A stretch of 20,015 nt of DNA. It comes from Thermoflexales bacterium. Its GTDB lineage: Bacteria > Chloroflexota > Anaerolineae > B4-G1 > SLSP01. Each line of letters begins with the position of its first letter. The stretch's first letter is position 1. The stretch spans positions 1 to 20,015 of the forward strand of contig WFQZ01000153.1 of assembly GCA_015486785.1 (NCBI GenBank), read 5' to 3'. A program made the translations under genes and the position numbers. Below the pieces are notes generated by a model, which searched no databases, was not told the DNA's origin, and saw only the letters and a list, made by a program, of their open reading frames with translations. Below, piece by piece: positions 1 to 8,403 of this stretch.

Positions 1-210
1 CACGGGCAAGGCTGGGTGGAAGTGCTACGTCTACTATCCGAGGAACGGTATGAGGTTGCGGTGCTCGTGGTGCGCTCGGAGTTGTTGGAGCTTGCGCTTT
101 CCCGCTTGCCGCCACGGGACTTCTACCTTGTGAGTCGGGTCACGGTGGAGAACCGCGAGCGGTTGCCGCAAGCTCTGCTGCGCTTCGCGGCGCGGTGTTT
201 CCTTAACTGA
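1..210 (+). CDS. C-terminal end of a possible THEP1-type nucleoside-triphosphatase (partial)
   Basis: The reading frame is open from base 1 and ends at TAA 208-210, so the gene starts upstream of the window and only about 69 residues are visible. The piece begins HGQGW, continues through a hydrophobic strand (VAVLVVRSELLELAL) and ends with VTVENRERLPQALL. The order GxGW, helix, LVVR strand, then VTxENRxxLPxALL resembles the end of the NTPase_1/THEP1 family of small P-loop nucleoside-triphosphatases. The P-loop itself would be upstream and cannot be checked. The next gene (holB) starts 12 bp later with its own ribosome site, so the two are probably co-transcribed. The family assignment rests on a short C-terminal resemblance and is tentative; an unrelated small protein is possible. 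Confidence 0.45.
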   Translation, partial: HGQGWVEVLRLLSEERYEVAVLVVRSELLELALSRLPPRDFYLVSRVTVENRERLPQALLRFAARCFLN

Positions 211-222
211 CGAGGTGATTAG

Positions 223-1209
223 ATGACAGGTTGGCCGATTCTGGGGCATCAATTAGCGGTGCGACAGTTGCAACAGGCTGTGAGTCAAGATAACGTGCCT
301 CACGCGCTGCTCATCACCGGGCCGGAGAATGTGGGCAAGATGACGTTGGCGCACACATTAGCGCAAGCGATGCTCTGCACGGCGGATGAGGATCGCCCGT
401 GTGGCGTGTGCCGCGCTTGCCGCAAGGTCGCCGCCGGCCATCATCCCGATCTGCTCGTCATATCGCCGGAAGGGCCGCGCGGCAAGCTCAAGATTGAGGC
501 GATCCGCGCTGCCGAGCAATTCCTCGCGCTGACGCCGCACGAAAGCCGCCACAAGCTCGTGCTGGTGGAGCACTTTGAGCAAGCAACCATCGGCGCGGCT
601 AATGCGTTGCTCAAGACGCTGGAAGAGCCGCCCGGTTACGCGCACCTGGTGTTGCTGGCGGGGGATAGCGAATCGTTGTTGCCGACGATTGTCTCGCGCA
701 CCAATCAGATCGCCTTGCGCCCCTTGCCGGTGCCGCTGGTGGAGCAGGCCTTGCAATCTCGCCGGCACGTTCCGGCGGCGGAAGCGGAGCGATTGGCCCG
801 CATTTCCGGCGGGCGGATCGGGTGGGCCGTCCGTGCGGTGGATGAACCGGAGCACTTGCAGCAGATGGAAGCGGCCATCGCTCAATGGCTCGCGTTGATG
901 TCATCGGATCTGCCGGAGCAGTTCGCCGCGCTCAAGACCTTGAGCCGCTCGGATACCGATCTCCGGCAGATGCTGGCTTACTGGCTCATCGGGTGGCGGG
1001 ATGTGCTGTTGTTGAAGACCCAGGCGGAAGCTCCGCTCACGCTTCAGGAGCACCGCCCGGCCCTGGAGCAGCTCGCGGAACGGGTCACCATACGCCAGAT
1101 TACCGCGCTCATTGAGCGGATCGGCGCGGCGCAGGCGTTGCTTCAACGCAACGTCAACGCCCAGTTGCTGCTGGAAACGCTGTTGCTGGCGCATCAGCAA
1201 ACGCGGTAA
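223..1209 (+). CDS. holB: DNA polymerase III subunit delta' (clamp loader)
   Basis: This is a subunit of the clamp-loader complex that places the sliding clamp on primed DNA during replication. The protein is 328 residues, normal for the family. Visible marks are a P-loop-like stretch at residues 33-41 (GPENVGKMT, with Met where the family usually has Ser/Thr after the Lys), a four-cysteine zinc module (C52, C60, C63, C66), the family signature LLKTLEEPP at 129-137, and SRT at 158-160 in place of the usual SRC, keeping the arginine. Delta' subunits commonly have a degenerate nucleotide site, so the altered P-loop is not a sign of decay. The ATG at 223 follows GAGGTGATTAG. The C-terminal third (helical, about 210-328) fits the clamp-loader collar domain. 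It probably shares a transcript with the partial gene upstream. Confidence 0.93.
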   Translation: MTGWPILGHQLAVRQLQQAVSQDNVPHALLITGPENVGKMTLAHTLAQAMLCTADEDRPCGVCRACRKVAAGHHPDLLVISPEGPRGKLKIEAIRAAEQFLALTPHESRHKLVLVEHFEQATIGAANALLKTLEEPPGYAHLVLLAGDSESLLPTIVSRTNQIALRPLPVPLVEQALQSRRHVPAAEAERLARISGGRIGWAVRAVDEPEHLQQMEAAIAQWLALMSSDLPEQFAALKTLSRSDTDLRQMLAYWLIGWRDVLLLKTQAEAPLTLQEHRPALEQLAERVTIRQITALIERIGAAQALLQRNVNAQLLLETLLLAHQQTR

Positions 1210-1238
1210 TCTTTTCCCTTGAGGCCTTTGTGGTAGAT

Positions 1239-1267
1239 TTGAACGGCTTGGTTTGACCAAGCACTAT
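1239..1267 (+). promoter_or_regulatory. possible sigma70 promoter for the tandem solute-binding lipoprotein
   Basis: TTGAAC (1239-1244) and CACTAT (1262-1267) are separated by 17 bp and lie 19 bp upstream of the ATG at 1286. The -35 half is good, the -10 half is poor, so this is only a candidate. No terminator is seen between holB and this gene, so read-through is also possible. Confidence 0.3.
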
Positions 1268-1285
1268 TTTTGTGGGGAGGAAAAT

Positions 1286-2986
1286 ATGCGTCGCCGATGG
1301 CTTCTCTTGCTGGTTGCGGTGCTGATCTCTGGCTGCACAACTTTGAAGGAGCTTATGCCCACTCCGGAGCGTCCGGTCTATTCGGCGGGGTTTCTCGCGC
1401 CGACGCCCGCGCCGACGTTGCCGCCGGATCTTTCTACGGTGGCCCGGATGCAGGCTCGTGGCTCGCTGGTGGTGGGCGTGCGCTATGATTTGGAGCCGTT
1501 CTCCTACGTCACGGAGCAGGGAACGCTGGCGGGGCTGGAGATAGACTTGGCGCACGAGCTGGCGCGTCGCTGGCTGGGGGACGCTAATGCGGTGCAGTTC
1601 ATCCAGGTGCGTTCGGATACGGCCTTGTCACACTTGAGCAACGGCGATGTGGATATTGTGTTGGCCGGGGTAGTGCATACGCAGAACGACGAGGCCAAGG
1701 CCGACTTCGGGCCGACGTACTTTGTGGACGGCCAAGCCTTGCTCACGTTCCCCGATAGCGGCATCCAAAGCGTGCAGGATGCGGCGGGGCGGAAGATCGC
1801 CGTGGTCGGCTGGACGGGGAGCAAGGCCGCGCTCCAAGCAGCGGTCACCGAGCCGATCTCATTCACCGTCGAGGCGAGCTTCTTTGACGCACTGGAAAGT
1901 TTGCGCACCCGTCAGGTGGATGCCTACGGGGACTTGCGCCATCGGCTGGAACGCGCCCGCCGCTATGTGGCCGGCACCACCACGGTGGGGCAATACACGC
2001 AAGAGCCGATTGCGCTGGCTTACCGGCAGAACGATCCTTTTTTCGCCAACCTGGTGACGCTGACATTCATCCAGATGGCCGAAGACGGGACGACCGACTC
2101 GCTCTATGCGCACTGGCTGCCCGGCGTTTCTCCGCCGCAAAGCCCGCGTTGGCCGGGCACAGCCGGCCCGCCTGAGTTGAGCGGCGCGGATCAACATCTG
2201 GCTACGCTGGACGTGATCGCCCGCATCCGCCAGCGGGGGAAGCTGGCCGTGGGCTATTTCGTGGATCGCTGGCCTTATAGCGCGGATCGCTCCGACGGAA
2301 AGCCCACCGGCTTTGAAGTGTGGCTGGTGCAACGGTTGGCCGAACGCTGGTTGGGCAGCCGCGACGCGGTGGCCTTCGTGCCGATTGATGAGGCCAGCGG
2401 CCCGCAAAAGCTGTCCACGGGCGAAGTGGATATGCTCATCGGCGGCTGGATTCACACCCGCGAGGGCGAGTTGCAATACGACTACTCTTTCACCATCTTT
2501 GATGACGGCGTGAGTCTGCTTTCACTGGCCAACGTCCCGGTGCCCACGGTCAACGACCTGAACGGGCGTCCGGTGGGCGTGATCGCGCACAGTCTGGGGG
2601 AACAGGCCTTGCCCGCGCTCTCCCAAGCTGCCGGCGTGGGGCTGGCCTCCGTCACCTACCCCGATCTGCCTTCTGCGGTGCAGGGATTGCAGCATGGCGA
2701 AGTGGCCGCCATCTTTGGGCAGCGGTATCCGCTGTTGGACATCCTCTATCACCAGGGCGGATTTACGCTTTCCGACGCCCGTTACACTTACCGCCCGGTG
2801 GCGATAGTCCTGCCGCAAGGGGACTCGGCCTATCACGACCTGGTCAACCTCACCTTGAGCGCGTTACAGCTAGATGGCACGTACAGCGATCTGTATCACC
2901 TATGGTTTGATGATCCCATCCCTGCGCTGCCGGTGTGGCCGGGGCAACCGGCGGTGCCTTTGAAGATTATCGCCGGTTCTCCGTAA
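1286..2986 (+). CDS. lipoprotein with two tandem family-3 solute-binding modules
   Basis: Start chosen at ATG 1286 because GGGGAGGAAAAT precedes it directly and because it opens a textbook lipoprotein signal (MRRRWLLLLVAVLISGC, lipobox LISGC, lipidated Cys17); an in-frame TTG at 1253 would put a charged stretch in front. The mature 566-residue protein would be anchored on the outer face of the cytoplasmic membrane. Two modules of the SBP_bac_3 type follow: about residues 52-280 (opening RGSLVVGVRYDLEPFSY) and 308-545 (opening RGKLAVGYFVDRWPYSA), each ending in a WLPG/WFDD-type tail and joined by a Pro-rich linker. Members of this family bind polar amino acids for ABC importers or sense ligands. 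Neither module has the Arg that usually binds the ligand carboxylate in the TxxR motif (TQND at 132-135, TREG at 391-394), and no permease or ATPase gene is adjacent, so the ligand and partner are unknown. Confidence 0.85.
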   Translation: MRRRWLLLLVAVLISGCTTLKELMPTPERPVYSAGFLAPTPAPTLPPDLSTVARMQARGSLVVGVRYDLEPFSYVTEQGTLAGLEIDLAHELARRWLGDANAVQFIQVRSDTALSHLSNGDVDIVLAGVVHTQNDEAKADFGPTYFVDGQALLTFPDSGIQSVQDAAGRKIAVVGWTGSKAALQAAVTEPISFTVEASFFDALESLRTRQVDAYGDLRHRLERARRYVAGTTTVGQYTQEPIALAYRQNDPFFANLVTLTFIQMAEDGTTDSLYAHWLPGVSPPQSPRWPGTAGPPELSGADQHLATLDVIARIRQRGKLAVGYFVDRWPYSADRSDGKPTGFEVWLVQRLAERWLGSRDAVAFVPIDEASGPQKLSTGEVDMLIGGWIHTREGELQYDYSFTIFDDGVSLLSLANVPVPTVNDLNGRPVGVIAHSLGEQALPALSQAAGVGLASVTYPDLPSAVQGLQHGEVAAIFGQRYPLLDILYHQGGFTLSDARYTYRPVAIVLPQGDSAYHDLVNLTLSALQLDGTYSDLYHLWFDDPIPALPVWPGQPAVPLKIIAGSP

Positions 2987-2997
2987 GAGTATGGTAT

Positions 2998-3025
2998 CCT
3001 GCTCATGTTGGGATAAAATAGCAGG
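2998..3025 (+). promoter_or_regulatory. -10-like box and inverted repeat ahead of the membrane-protein gene
   Basis: TAAAAT at 3014-3019 lies only 6 bp before the GTG start at 3026, with no good Shine-Dalgarno between. This would fit a leaderless or near-leaderless transcript, but no convincing -35 box is seen. CCTGCT (2998-3003) and AGCAGG (3020-3025) form a 6-bp inverted repeat ending at the start codon. Confidence 0.3.
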
Positions 3026-4066
3026 GTGACTGAAAAAGACACTGCCCCACAAGAACCACAACAACCCAAAGGCACGTTTGCTTGCCTGACTACCGGATTT
3101 GAGATCGTCGCCCATCGTCCGGGACTGAGCTTGATCCCGCTGTTACTGGAGCTGTTTTTGTGGCTGGGGCCGCGCCTTTCTATCACGCCTCTGGTGGATC
3201 GTCTACGGGGGGTTTTTGTCCAAACGCTGGCGCAAGAGGGAACATCCCTTACCGCCGATCAACTCCAGGCTTTGCATTTGTGGCTTAATGACTTGCGCCT
3301 GCATTTCAACCTCTTCGCACTGCTCAAACCCTCGCCCTTGCTGGGCATCCCTTTGCTGGTGGATAACCCGCTGGGTGCTCTGTTTCAAACCACGACGAGC
3401 ACGCCTTGGGGCACACGGGGAGAGATCGTCGTCCACTCGCTGTGGGGGCTGATGGGCTGGGGCATCTTGCTGAGTGTCGCCGGCCTGGGGCTGGCGGCGA
3501 TCTACTGGCGGCAGGTCGGGATTGCCGTGCTGGAGTATCTGGATTTGCCGGACATTGGGCCGAGTTCCTGGTATGAGATTTGGCTGCGGCTCGTGGTAAC
3601 GATTCTCGTCACGCTGGCCTTCTTGATTCCCCTCGGCGGGATCGCCACCCTCGCCGTGGGACTGTCGGTAGCGCTGAGCGTGATACTGGGGCAGGTGATG
3701 GCCTTGCTGATCATCGCGGTGGCAATCTACTTGGGCTTGCAGCTACAATTCACCGTTGTCGGCATTGTGCAACAACGTCGCGCGATAGTGCAGGCGATAT
3801 ACGACAGCCTTATTCTGGTGCAGAGCAACATGCAGAGCTTTCTGCAGATCGCCTCGGTGACACTGGTGCTCTTCTACGGCCTGAACGTGATATGGACCTT
3901 GCCCGCGCCGGATACTTGGGCGCGGTTGGTGGGCGGGATTGGGCATGCCATCATCACCACCGCGCTAACGGCGGCGATATTCGTTTACTACCACGAGTGG
4001 CTAGGGTATCTCCGAGAGTTGCAGCAGTTGTACATCAAACGCGCCGAAGATGGCGCACAAGGGTAA
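3026..4066 (+). CDS. multi-pass membrane protein of unknown function
   Basis: I do not recognise a named family. The 346-residue protein has a short polar N-terminus rich in Glu/Gln/Pro (residues 1-16) and then about six hydrophobic segments: roughly 34-50, 135-160, 187-210, 212-245, 272-292 and 303-325. A less hydrophobic stretch (about 55-130) between the first two may form a loop on one side of the membrane. The tail (about 328-346) is polar and charged. The GTG at 3026 is the first start in frame after the previous stop; GCAGG touches it, so a conventional ribosome site is lacking. It ends 24 bp before gyrB in the same direction, suggesting a shared transcript. No catalytic motif, transporter signature or signal peptide stands out. 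Confidence 0.75.
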   Translation: MTEKDTAPQEPQQPKGTFACLTTGFEIVAHRPGLSLIPLLLELFLWLGPRLSITPLVDRLRGVFVQTLAQEGTSLTADQLQALHLWLNDLRLHFNLFALLKPSPLLGIPLLVDNPLGALFQTTTSTPWGTRGEIVVHSLWGLMGWGILLSVAGLGLAAIYWRQVGIAVLEYLDLPDIGPSSWYEIWLRLVVTILVTLAFLIPLGGIATLAVGLSVALSVILGQVMALLIIAVAIYLGLQLQFTVVGIVQQRRAIVQAIYDSLILVQSNMQSFLQIASVTLVLFYGLNVIWTLPAPDTWARLVGGIGHAIITTALTAAIFVYYHEWLGYLRELQQLYIKRAEDGAQG

Positions 4067-4090
4067 ATAGCGGGGAACGAAAGGGAAACT

Positions 4091-6007
4091 ATGGCAGATA
4101 CAAATCTGAAATATGATGCTTCAACCATTCAAGTTCTGGAGGGGCTGGAGGCGGTCAGGCGGCGTCCGGGGATGTACGTCGGCGGGACGGACACCCGCGC
4201 CTTGCATCACCTGGTCTATGAGGTGGTGGATAATTCCATTGACGAGGCTCTGGCCGGAGTTTGTGATCGCATCCGCGTGGTGATCGCGAAAGACCGCACC
4301 GTATCGGTGGAGGATAACGGGCGCGGCATTCCGGTGGGAATCCACCCGCAAAAGGGCGTTTCCGCGCTGCAACTGGTGCTGACGACCTTGCACGCCGGCG
4401 GCAAATTCGGCGAAGGCGGGTACAAAGTATCGGGCGGGCTGCACGGTGTGGGGGTTTCCGCCGTCAACGCGCTTTCCGAGTGGATGGAAGTCACCGTGCG
4501 GCGCGACGGCAAAATCTACCGCCAGCGGTACGAGCGCGGCATCCCGCAGACAGAGGTGGAGCAGATCGGCAAGACTTCCCCGAAAGATACCGGCACCACG
4601 GTGACTTTTCGCTACGACGACACCTTGTTCAAAAATGTGGACTTCAACTTTGAGACGCTGGCACAGCGATTCCGGGAGATGGCCTTCGTCACGCGCGGCG
4701 TCACCATTGAGCTGATTGACCTCCGCCCGGAGACGTTCCCCCGTCGGATCGCGTTCCACTTTGAGGGCGGGATTTTGTCCTTCGTGCGCTACCTGAACCG
4801 CAACCGTACCCCACTCCACAAGCCGATCTACGTGGAAAAAGCCGTGGACGGCGTGATCGTTGAAGTTGCGCTCCAATACACCACCGGCTACAGCGAGACG
4901 GTGCTGGCGTTTGCCAACACCATCAACACCGTGGACGGCGGCATGCACTTGACCGGCTTCCGCTCCGCGCTCACCCGCACGATCAACGACGTGGGGCGCA
5001 AACTCAGCGCGTTGAAGGAAAATGCCCCCAACCTGAGCGGCGACGATGTGCGGGAAGGTTTAACCGCCGTGATCAGCGTCAAAGTTCCCGATCCGCAATT
5101 CGAGAGCCAGACGAAAGTCAAGCTGATGAACCCCGAAGTCAAGTGGGCCGTGGAAGCGGCCACCTCGGAGGCGGTCGCCGAGTTCTTCGAAACCAACACC
5201 CGTGCCGCCCGCGCGATCATCAACAAGGGACTGACGGCCTCCAAGGCGCGTGCTGCGGCACGCAAGGCCCGCGAGCTGGTGATCCGCAAGAGCGCGTTGG
5301 AAAGCATGACCTTGCCGGGCAAGCTGGCCGATTGTTCCAGCCGCGACCCATCACGCAGCGAGTTATTCATCGTGGAGGGCGACTCAGCCGGTGGCTCGGC
5401 CAAGCAGGGCCGAGATCGGCACTTCCAAGCGATTCTGCCGCTGCGCGGGAAGATCCTCAATACCGAACGCGCCGGATTGAACAAGATTTTGAGCAACAAA
5501 GAGGTGCAAGCGATCATCTCCGCGCTAGGCTGCGGCATTGGCGAGCAGTTCAACTTGGATAACTTGCGCTACAATCACATCATCATCATGACCGATGCCG
5601 ATGTGGACGGCGCGCACATCACCACCTTGCTGCTGACGTTCTTCTTCCGCTACATGCAGCCGCTGATCGAGCAAGGGCATCTCTACATCGCGCAGCCGCC
5701 GCTGTACCTGGTGAAGACGCGGGGGAAATCCAAGTACCTCTACTCGGAGGAAGAGCTACAGCAGATGCTGGCCGAAATCGGAGATCAGAAGTACACGCTC
5801 CAACGGTACAAGGGGTTGGGGGAAATGAATCCGCAGCAGCTATGGGATACGACAATGGACCCGCAACAACGCACGCTCGTGCAAGTGACCATTGAGGATG
5901 CCGCCGAGGCCGATCAAGTCTTCAGTATGCTGATGGGCAGCGAAGTTCCGCCGCGACGCCGCTTCATCCAATCCCACGCCCGCGAGGTACAGAATCTCGA
6001 CGTGTGA
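4091..6007 (+). CDS. gyrB: DNA gyrase subunit B
   Basis: This is the ATPase/TOPRIM subunit of type II topoisomerase, which with GyrA introduces negative supercoils. At 638 residues it is full length for the short GyrB form without the large insertion of enterobacterial proteins. The GHKL ATPase site is intact: YEVVDNSIDEA with catalytic Glu44 and Asn48, Asp75 in VEDNGRGIP, and the glycine-rich lid GGLHGVGVSAVNAL (115-128). The TOPRIM domain has EGDSAGGSAKQGR starting at Glu429 and the metal-binding DADVD at 502-506. The tail carries QRYKGLGEMNP and ends in a normal GyrB C-terminus. The ATG at 4091 follows AAAGGGAAACT. ParE is the main alternative; the single copy and its conventional motifs favour GyrB. 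The 3' end faces a minus-strand gene after only 6 bp and no terminator fits between them. Confidence 0.95.
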   Translation: MADTNLKYDASTIQVLEGLEAVRRRPGMYVGGTDTRALHHLVYEVVDNSIDEALAGVCDRIRVVIAKDRTVSVEDNGRGIPVGIHPQKGVSALQLVLTTLHAGGKFGEGGYKVSGGLHGVGVSAVNALSEWMEVTVRRDGKIYRQRYERGIPQTEVEQIGKTSPKDTGTTVTFRYDDTLFKNVDFNFETLAQRFREMAFVTRGVTIELIDLRPETFPRRIAFHFEGGILSFVRYLNRNRTPLHKPIYVEKAVDGVIVEVALQYTTGYSETVLAFANTINTVDGGMHLTGFRSALTRTINDVGRKLSALKENAPNLSGDDVREGLTAVISVKVPDPQFESQTKVKLMNPEVKWAVEAATSEAVAEFFETNTRAARAIINKGLTASKARAAARKARELVIRKSALESMTLPGKLADCSSRDPSRSELFIVEGDSAGGSAKQGRDRHFQAILPLRGKILNTERAGLNKILSNKEVQAIISALGCGIGEQFNLDNLRYNHIIIMTDADVDGAHITTLLLTFFFRYMQPLIEQGHLYIAQPPLYLVKTRGKSKYLYSEEELQQMLAEIGDQKYTLQRYKGLGEMNPQQLWDTTMDPQQRTLVQVTIEDAAEADQVFSMLMGSEVPPRRRFIQSHAREVQNLDV

Positions 6008-6013
6008 GCGAGG

Positions 6014-6814
6014 CTACGCGGCCAAAAATCCGCCGTCCACCGGCACAATCGCGCCGTGGACGTAGCTGGAAAGGTCGCTGGCCAGCACCAACACCATCCG
6101 CGCGATCTCGTCCGGCTGCCCGAAGCGGCCCAAAGGCAGCCGCCACTTGAACTCCAGGCCGGTCTTCAGCAGACTCCACCGCCAGCGGCGGAAGTCTAGG
6201 GCGATGCTCCTTGTCCCTTGGGTGACAATTCCCCCCGGCACGACCACGTTCACGCGGAAGCCATCCTTGCCATGCTCCTTGGCCAGCGCACGAGTGAGCG
6301 CGATCACGCCGGCCTTGCTCATGCTGTAGTGCGCCAGATCGTGCTTGAAGGGCAACAGAGCTTCGATTGAACCGACGTTGACAATCACCCCGCCCTTTTT
6401 GCCCCGCTGCCGGATCATATGCTGGCACATCCAGTACACCGAATGCAAGTTGATGTCCATCACCCGCTCGTAGAAAGAAGCCTCTACATCCAGGAAATCT
6501 TTGAACGGGTAGATTCCGGCGTTGTTGATCAAGACTTCCGGCTCCAGGCCCCTCAGAGACGCCCACAGCGCATCAATAGCGTCTTTTTGGGAGAGATCCA
6601 CCACGTGAGTGTGCGCCGAAACGCCCGACGCGGCCAATTCCGATTGCACTGCCGCCAATCGTGCCCCGTCAACGTCCACCAATTCCAGCTCCGCGCCCGC
6701 TTCCGCAAATCGCGCCGTGATCGCCTTGCCGATGCCGGCAGCCGCCCCGCTGATCAAAACCCGCTTCCCTTGAAATGAGATCAACTGCGCCAAGCTCTGT
6801 GTTTTCGCCATCAT
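6014..6814 (-). CDS. short-chain dehydrogenase/reductase (SDR family)
   Basis: This is a 266-residue classical SDR, an NAD(P)-dependent oxidoreductase of the Rossmann fold. The cofactor loop is GAAAGIG (residues 23-29), the structural NNAG is at 97-100, the catalytic Ser is 149 (VNVGSIEAL) and the active-site pair is Tyr163 and Lys167 (YSMSK). The end of strand 2 reads LVDVDG, an acidic residue that usually favours NAD(H) over NADP(H). The substrate cannot be told from sequence. Two adjacent ATGs are possible, 6814 and 6811; GGGAGG lies 3 nt from the first and 6 nt from the second, so the second is slightly more likely. The gene converges on gyrB and stands alone; a strong terminator upstream (6873-6910) separates it from the carbamoyltransferase cluster. 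Confidence 0.9.
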   Translation of the reverse strand: MMAKTQSLAQLISFQGKRVLISGAAAGIGKAITARFAEAGAELELVDVDGARLAAVQSELAASGVSAHTHVVDLSQKDAIDALWASLRGLEPEVLINNAGIYPFKDFLDVEASFYERVMDINLHSVYWMCQHMIRQRGKKGGVIVNVGSIEALLPFKHDLAHYSMSKAGVIALTRALAKEHGKDGFRVNVVVPGGIVTQGTRSIALDFRRWRWSLLKTGLEFKWRLPLGRFGQPDEIARMVLVLASDLSSYVHGAIVPVDGGFLAA

Positions 6815-6872
6815 CCGCCTCCCGTGAACTGATTGGTGCTCATCATCTTACTCCAATCCGCGCGTTATGCCG

Positions 6873-6910
6873 AAAACAAAACGCGGGATGCCGCCTTAGC
6901 GACATCCCGC
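6873..6910 (-). terminator. rho-independent terminator ending the carbamoyltransferase/PLP cluster
   Basis: Read on the minus strand, arms GCGGGATGTCGC and GCGGCATCCCGC form a 12-bp stem with one G-U pair around a TAAG tetraloop (6883-6910), followed by GTTTTGTTTT. It begins 23 bp after the stop codon of the PLP enzyme gene at 6934 and marks the likely 3' end of that transcription unit. Confidence 0.9.
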
Positions 6911-6933
6911 CACACATAGGAGGGTGCAAATGC

Positions 6934-8403
6934 CTACTCTTTGAGTAAGCCGGTGCGCTCGTTAAACTCCTTGATCAGCTCGTCCATGTGCGGAATCTGC
7001 GTCTGGAAGCTGGTCCAGTAGTCATCCTTGTACCACTGCTCCAAAATCTCTTCGTAGGTCTTGCCCTGCTGCTCGACCCAGGTGTAGTACTTGAGGTTGT
7101 GGACGCGCTTGCGGTCCCGATAGGTCAGTTCGGCCATGTTGTCGATTTCCTGCCCCAGCAAGTAGCGTTCGTAGTCCGCTGCCGCGTCAAGCTCGGTGTA
7201 CTCGCCATGCTCTTCGTGCAGCTCACGGAGACGGCTCTGGTACAGTTCCATGGAGTCGGTCCACACGGTGAGCAGAATGTCCTTCTCGGTCAGTTCGAAC
7301 CACTTGGCGGTCTTGATGGCCGCGAGGACGTTGGCGATGCTGGAAATGCCCATCAGATCCAGTTGATCCACGAAGTCCGCCGGTACGCCGCGCTTCTTGA
7401 GGTACGCGCGTCCCGCAGGCTCGTTGAAGAGCCGAATCAGGTCAATGGTGGCCTGGTCGTCAATGTCGGTGACCACGTCGGTGTTCTTGGTGTTGTGAAT
7501 CCACGGCACGTGCTTATCGCCGATGCCTTCGATGCGGTGTCCGCCGAATCCGTTGAGCAACAAGGTGGGGCACTGCAAAGCCTCGCTAGCGGTCACGGTG
7601 CTGGTGGGGAATCGCTGCTTCAGATAGTCGCCGCAAGCGATGGTGCCGCCGGAGCCGGTGTTGGATACCACGCCCGCGAACCGCTCGCCGGGGCGCATTT
7701 CGATCTGGAGCACCTCTTCCATCGCGTGCCCGGTGATCTCGTAGTGCCACAGGTAGTTGCCGAATTCCTCAAACTGGTTGAAGATGAAGATGTGGTCGCC
7801 GCGCTCGCGTTCCAACTCGTGACACTTATCAAAGATTTCTTTCACGTTGGATTCGCAACCGGGGGTGGCGATCACTTCGCCGGAAACGGAGGCCAGCCAC
7901 TCGAACCGCTCGCGGCTCATCTCCTCCGGCAAAATGGCGATGGAATCGCAGGCCAGCAAGGTGGAGTCGTAAGCCCCGCCCCGGCAGTAGTTGCCGGTGG
8001 ACGGCCAGACGGCCTTCTGGATGGTGGGGTCGAATTGCCCGGTGACCAATCGCGGCACGAGGCAGCCGAAGGCCGCGCCCACTTTGTGCGCCCCGGTGGG
8101 GAACCACTTCCCAACCAAGGCAATGATGCGGGCATTCACGCCGGTCAGCTCAGGGGGAATCTCAACGTAGTTCACGCCGCCAAAGCCGCCGCCGAAGGGC
8201 ACCGGCTCGTTTTTCCAAGTGATGCGGAAAAGGTTGCGCGGGGTGATGTCCCACAAGCCGATGTTCTTCAACTCGGCCTTGATCGCATCCGGAATAAGCT
8301 CCGGGTTCTTCTGTTGCTCAAACGTCGGGATGATGATGTCCCGTTCACGAGCACGCTTAACGGCATGCTCAAGTCCTTCTGGATTAATCGTTAGGTCTAT
8401 CAT
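6934..8403 (-). CDS. divergent fold-type-II PLP enzyme (cysteine synthase / TrpB superfamily)
   Basis: ATG 8403 is chosen because AAGGA lies 7 nt upstream and because the longer frame runs back into the VanZ gene. The protein has 489 residues. The probable Schiff-base lysine is Lys107 in FPTGAHKVGAAFG, resembling the HKxN/K motif of tryptophan synthase beta. STGNYCRGGAYDS at 135-147 matches the substrate-binding STGN loop, and SNTGSGGT at 247-254 matches the PLP phosphate-binding glycine loop. About 120 C-terminal residues, rich in Tyr, Glu and Lys, go beyond a minimal cysteine synthase. Superfamily members catalyse beta-elimination, beta-replacement or ammonia-lyase reactions on amino acids. 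It is the last gene of the carbamoyltransferase/carbamate kinase cluster, so a lyase acting on an amino acid freed by decarbamoylation is a reasonable guess, not a demonstrated role. Its start overlaps the VanZ end by 20 bp. Confidence 0.85.
   Translation of the reverse strand: MIDLTINPEGLEHAVKRARERDIIIPTFEQQKNPELIPDAIKAELKNIGLWDITPRNLFRITWKNEPVPFGGGFGGVNYVEIPPELTGVNARIIALVGKWFPTGAHKVGAAFGCLVPRLVTGQFDPTIQKAVWPSTGNYCRGGAYDSTLLACDSIAILPEEMSRERFEWLASVSGEVIATPGCESNVKEIFDKCHELERERGDHIFIFNQFEEFGNYLWHYEITGHAMEEVLQIEMRPGERFAGVVSNTGSGGTIACGDYLKQRFPTSTVTASEALQCPTLLLNGFGGHRIEGIGDKHVPWIHNTKNTDVVTDIDDQATIDLIRLFNEPAGRAYLKKRGVPADFVDQLDLMGISSIANVLAAIKTAKWFELTEKDILLTVWTDSMELYQSRLRELHEEHGEYTELDAAADYERYLLGQEIDNMAELTYRDRKRVHNLKYYTWVEQQGKTYEEILEQWYKDDYWTSFQTQIPHMDELIKEFNERTGLLKE

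Noticed and set aside
6988..8394. Long plus-strand open frame opposite the PLP enzyme gene
   Set aside because: It is the mirror of a well-supported minus-strand gene in GC-rich DNA; its translation shows no family motif and there is no ribosome site.
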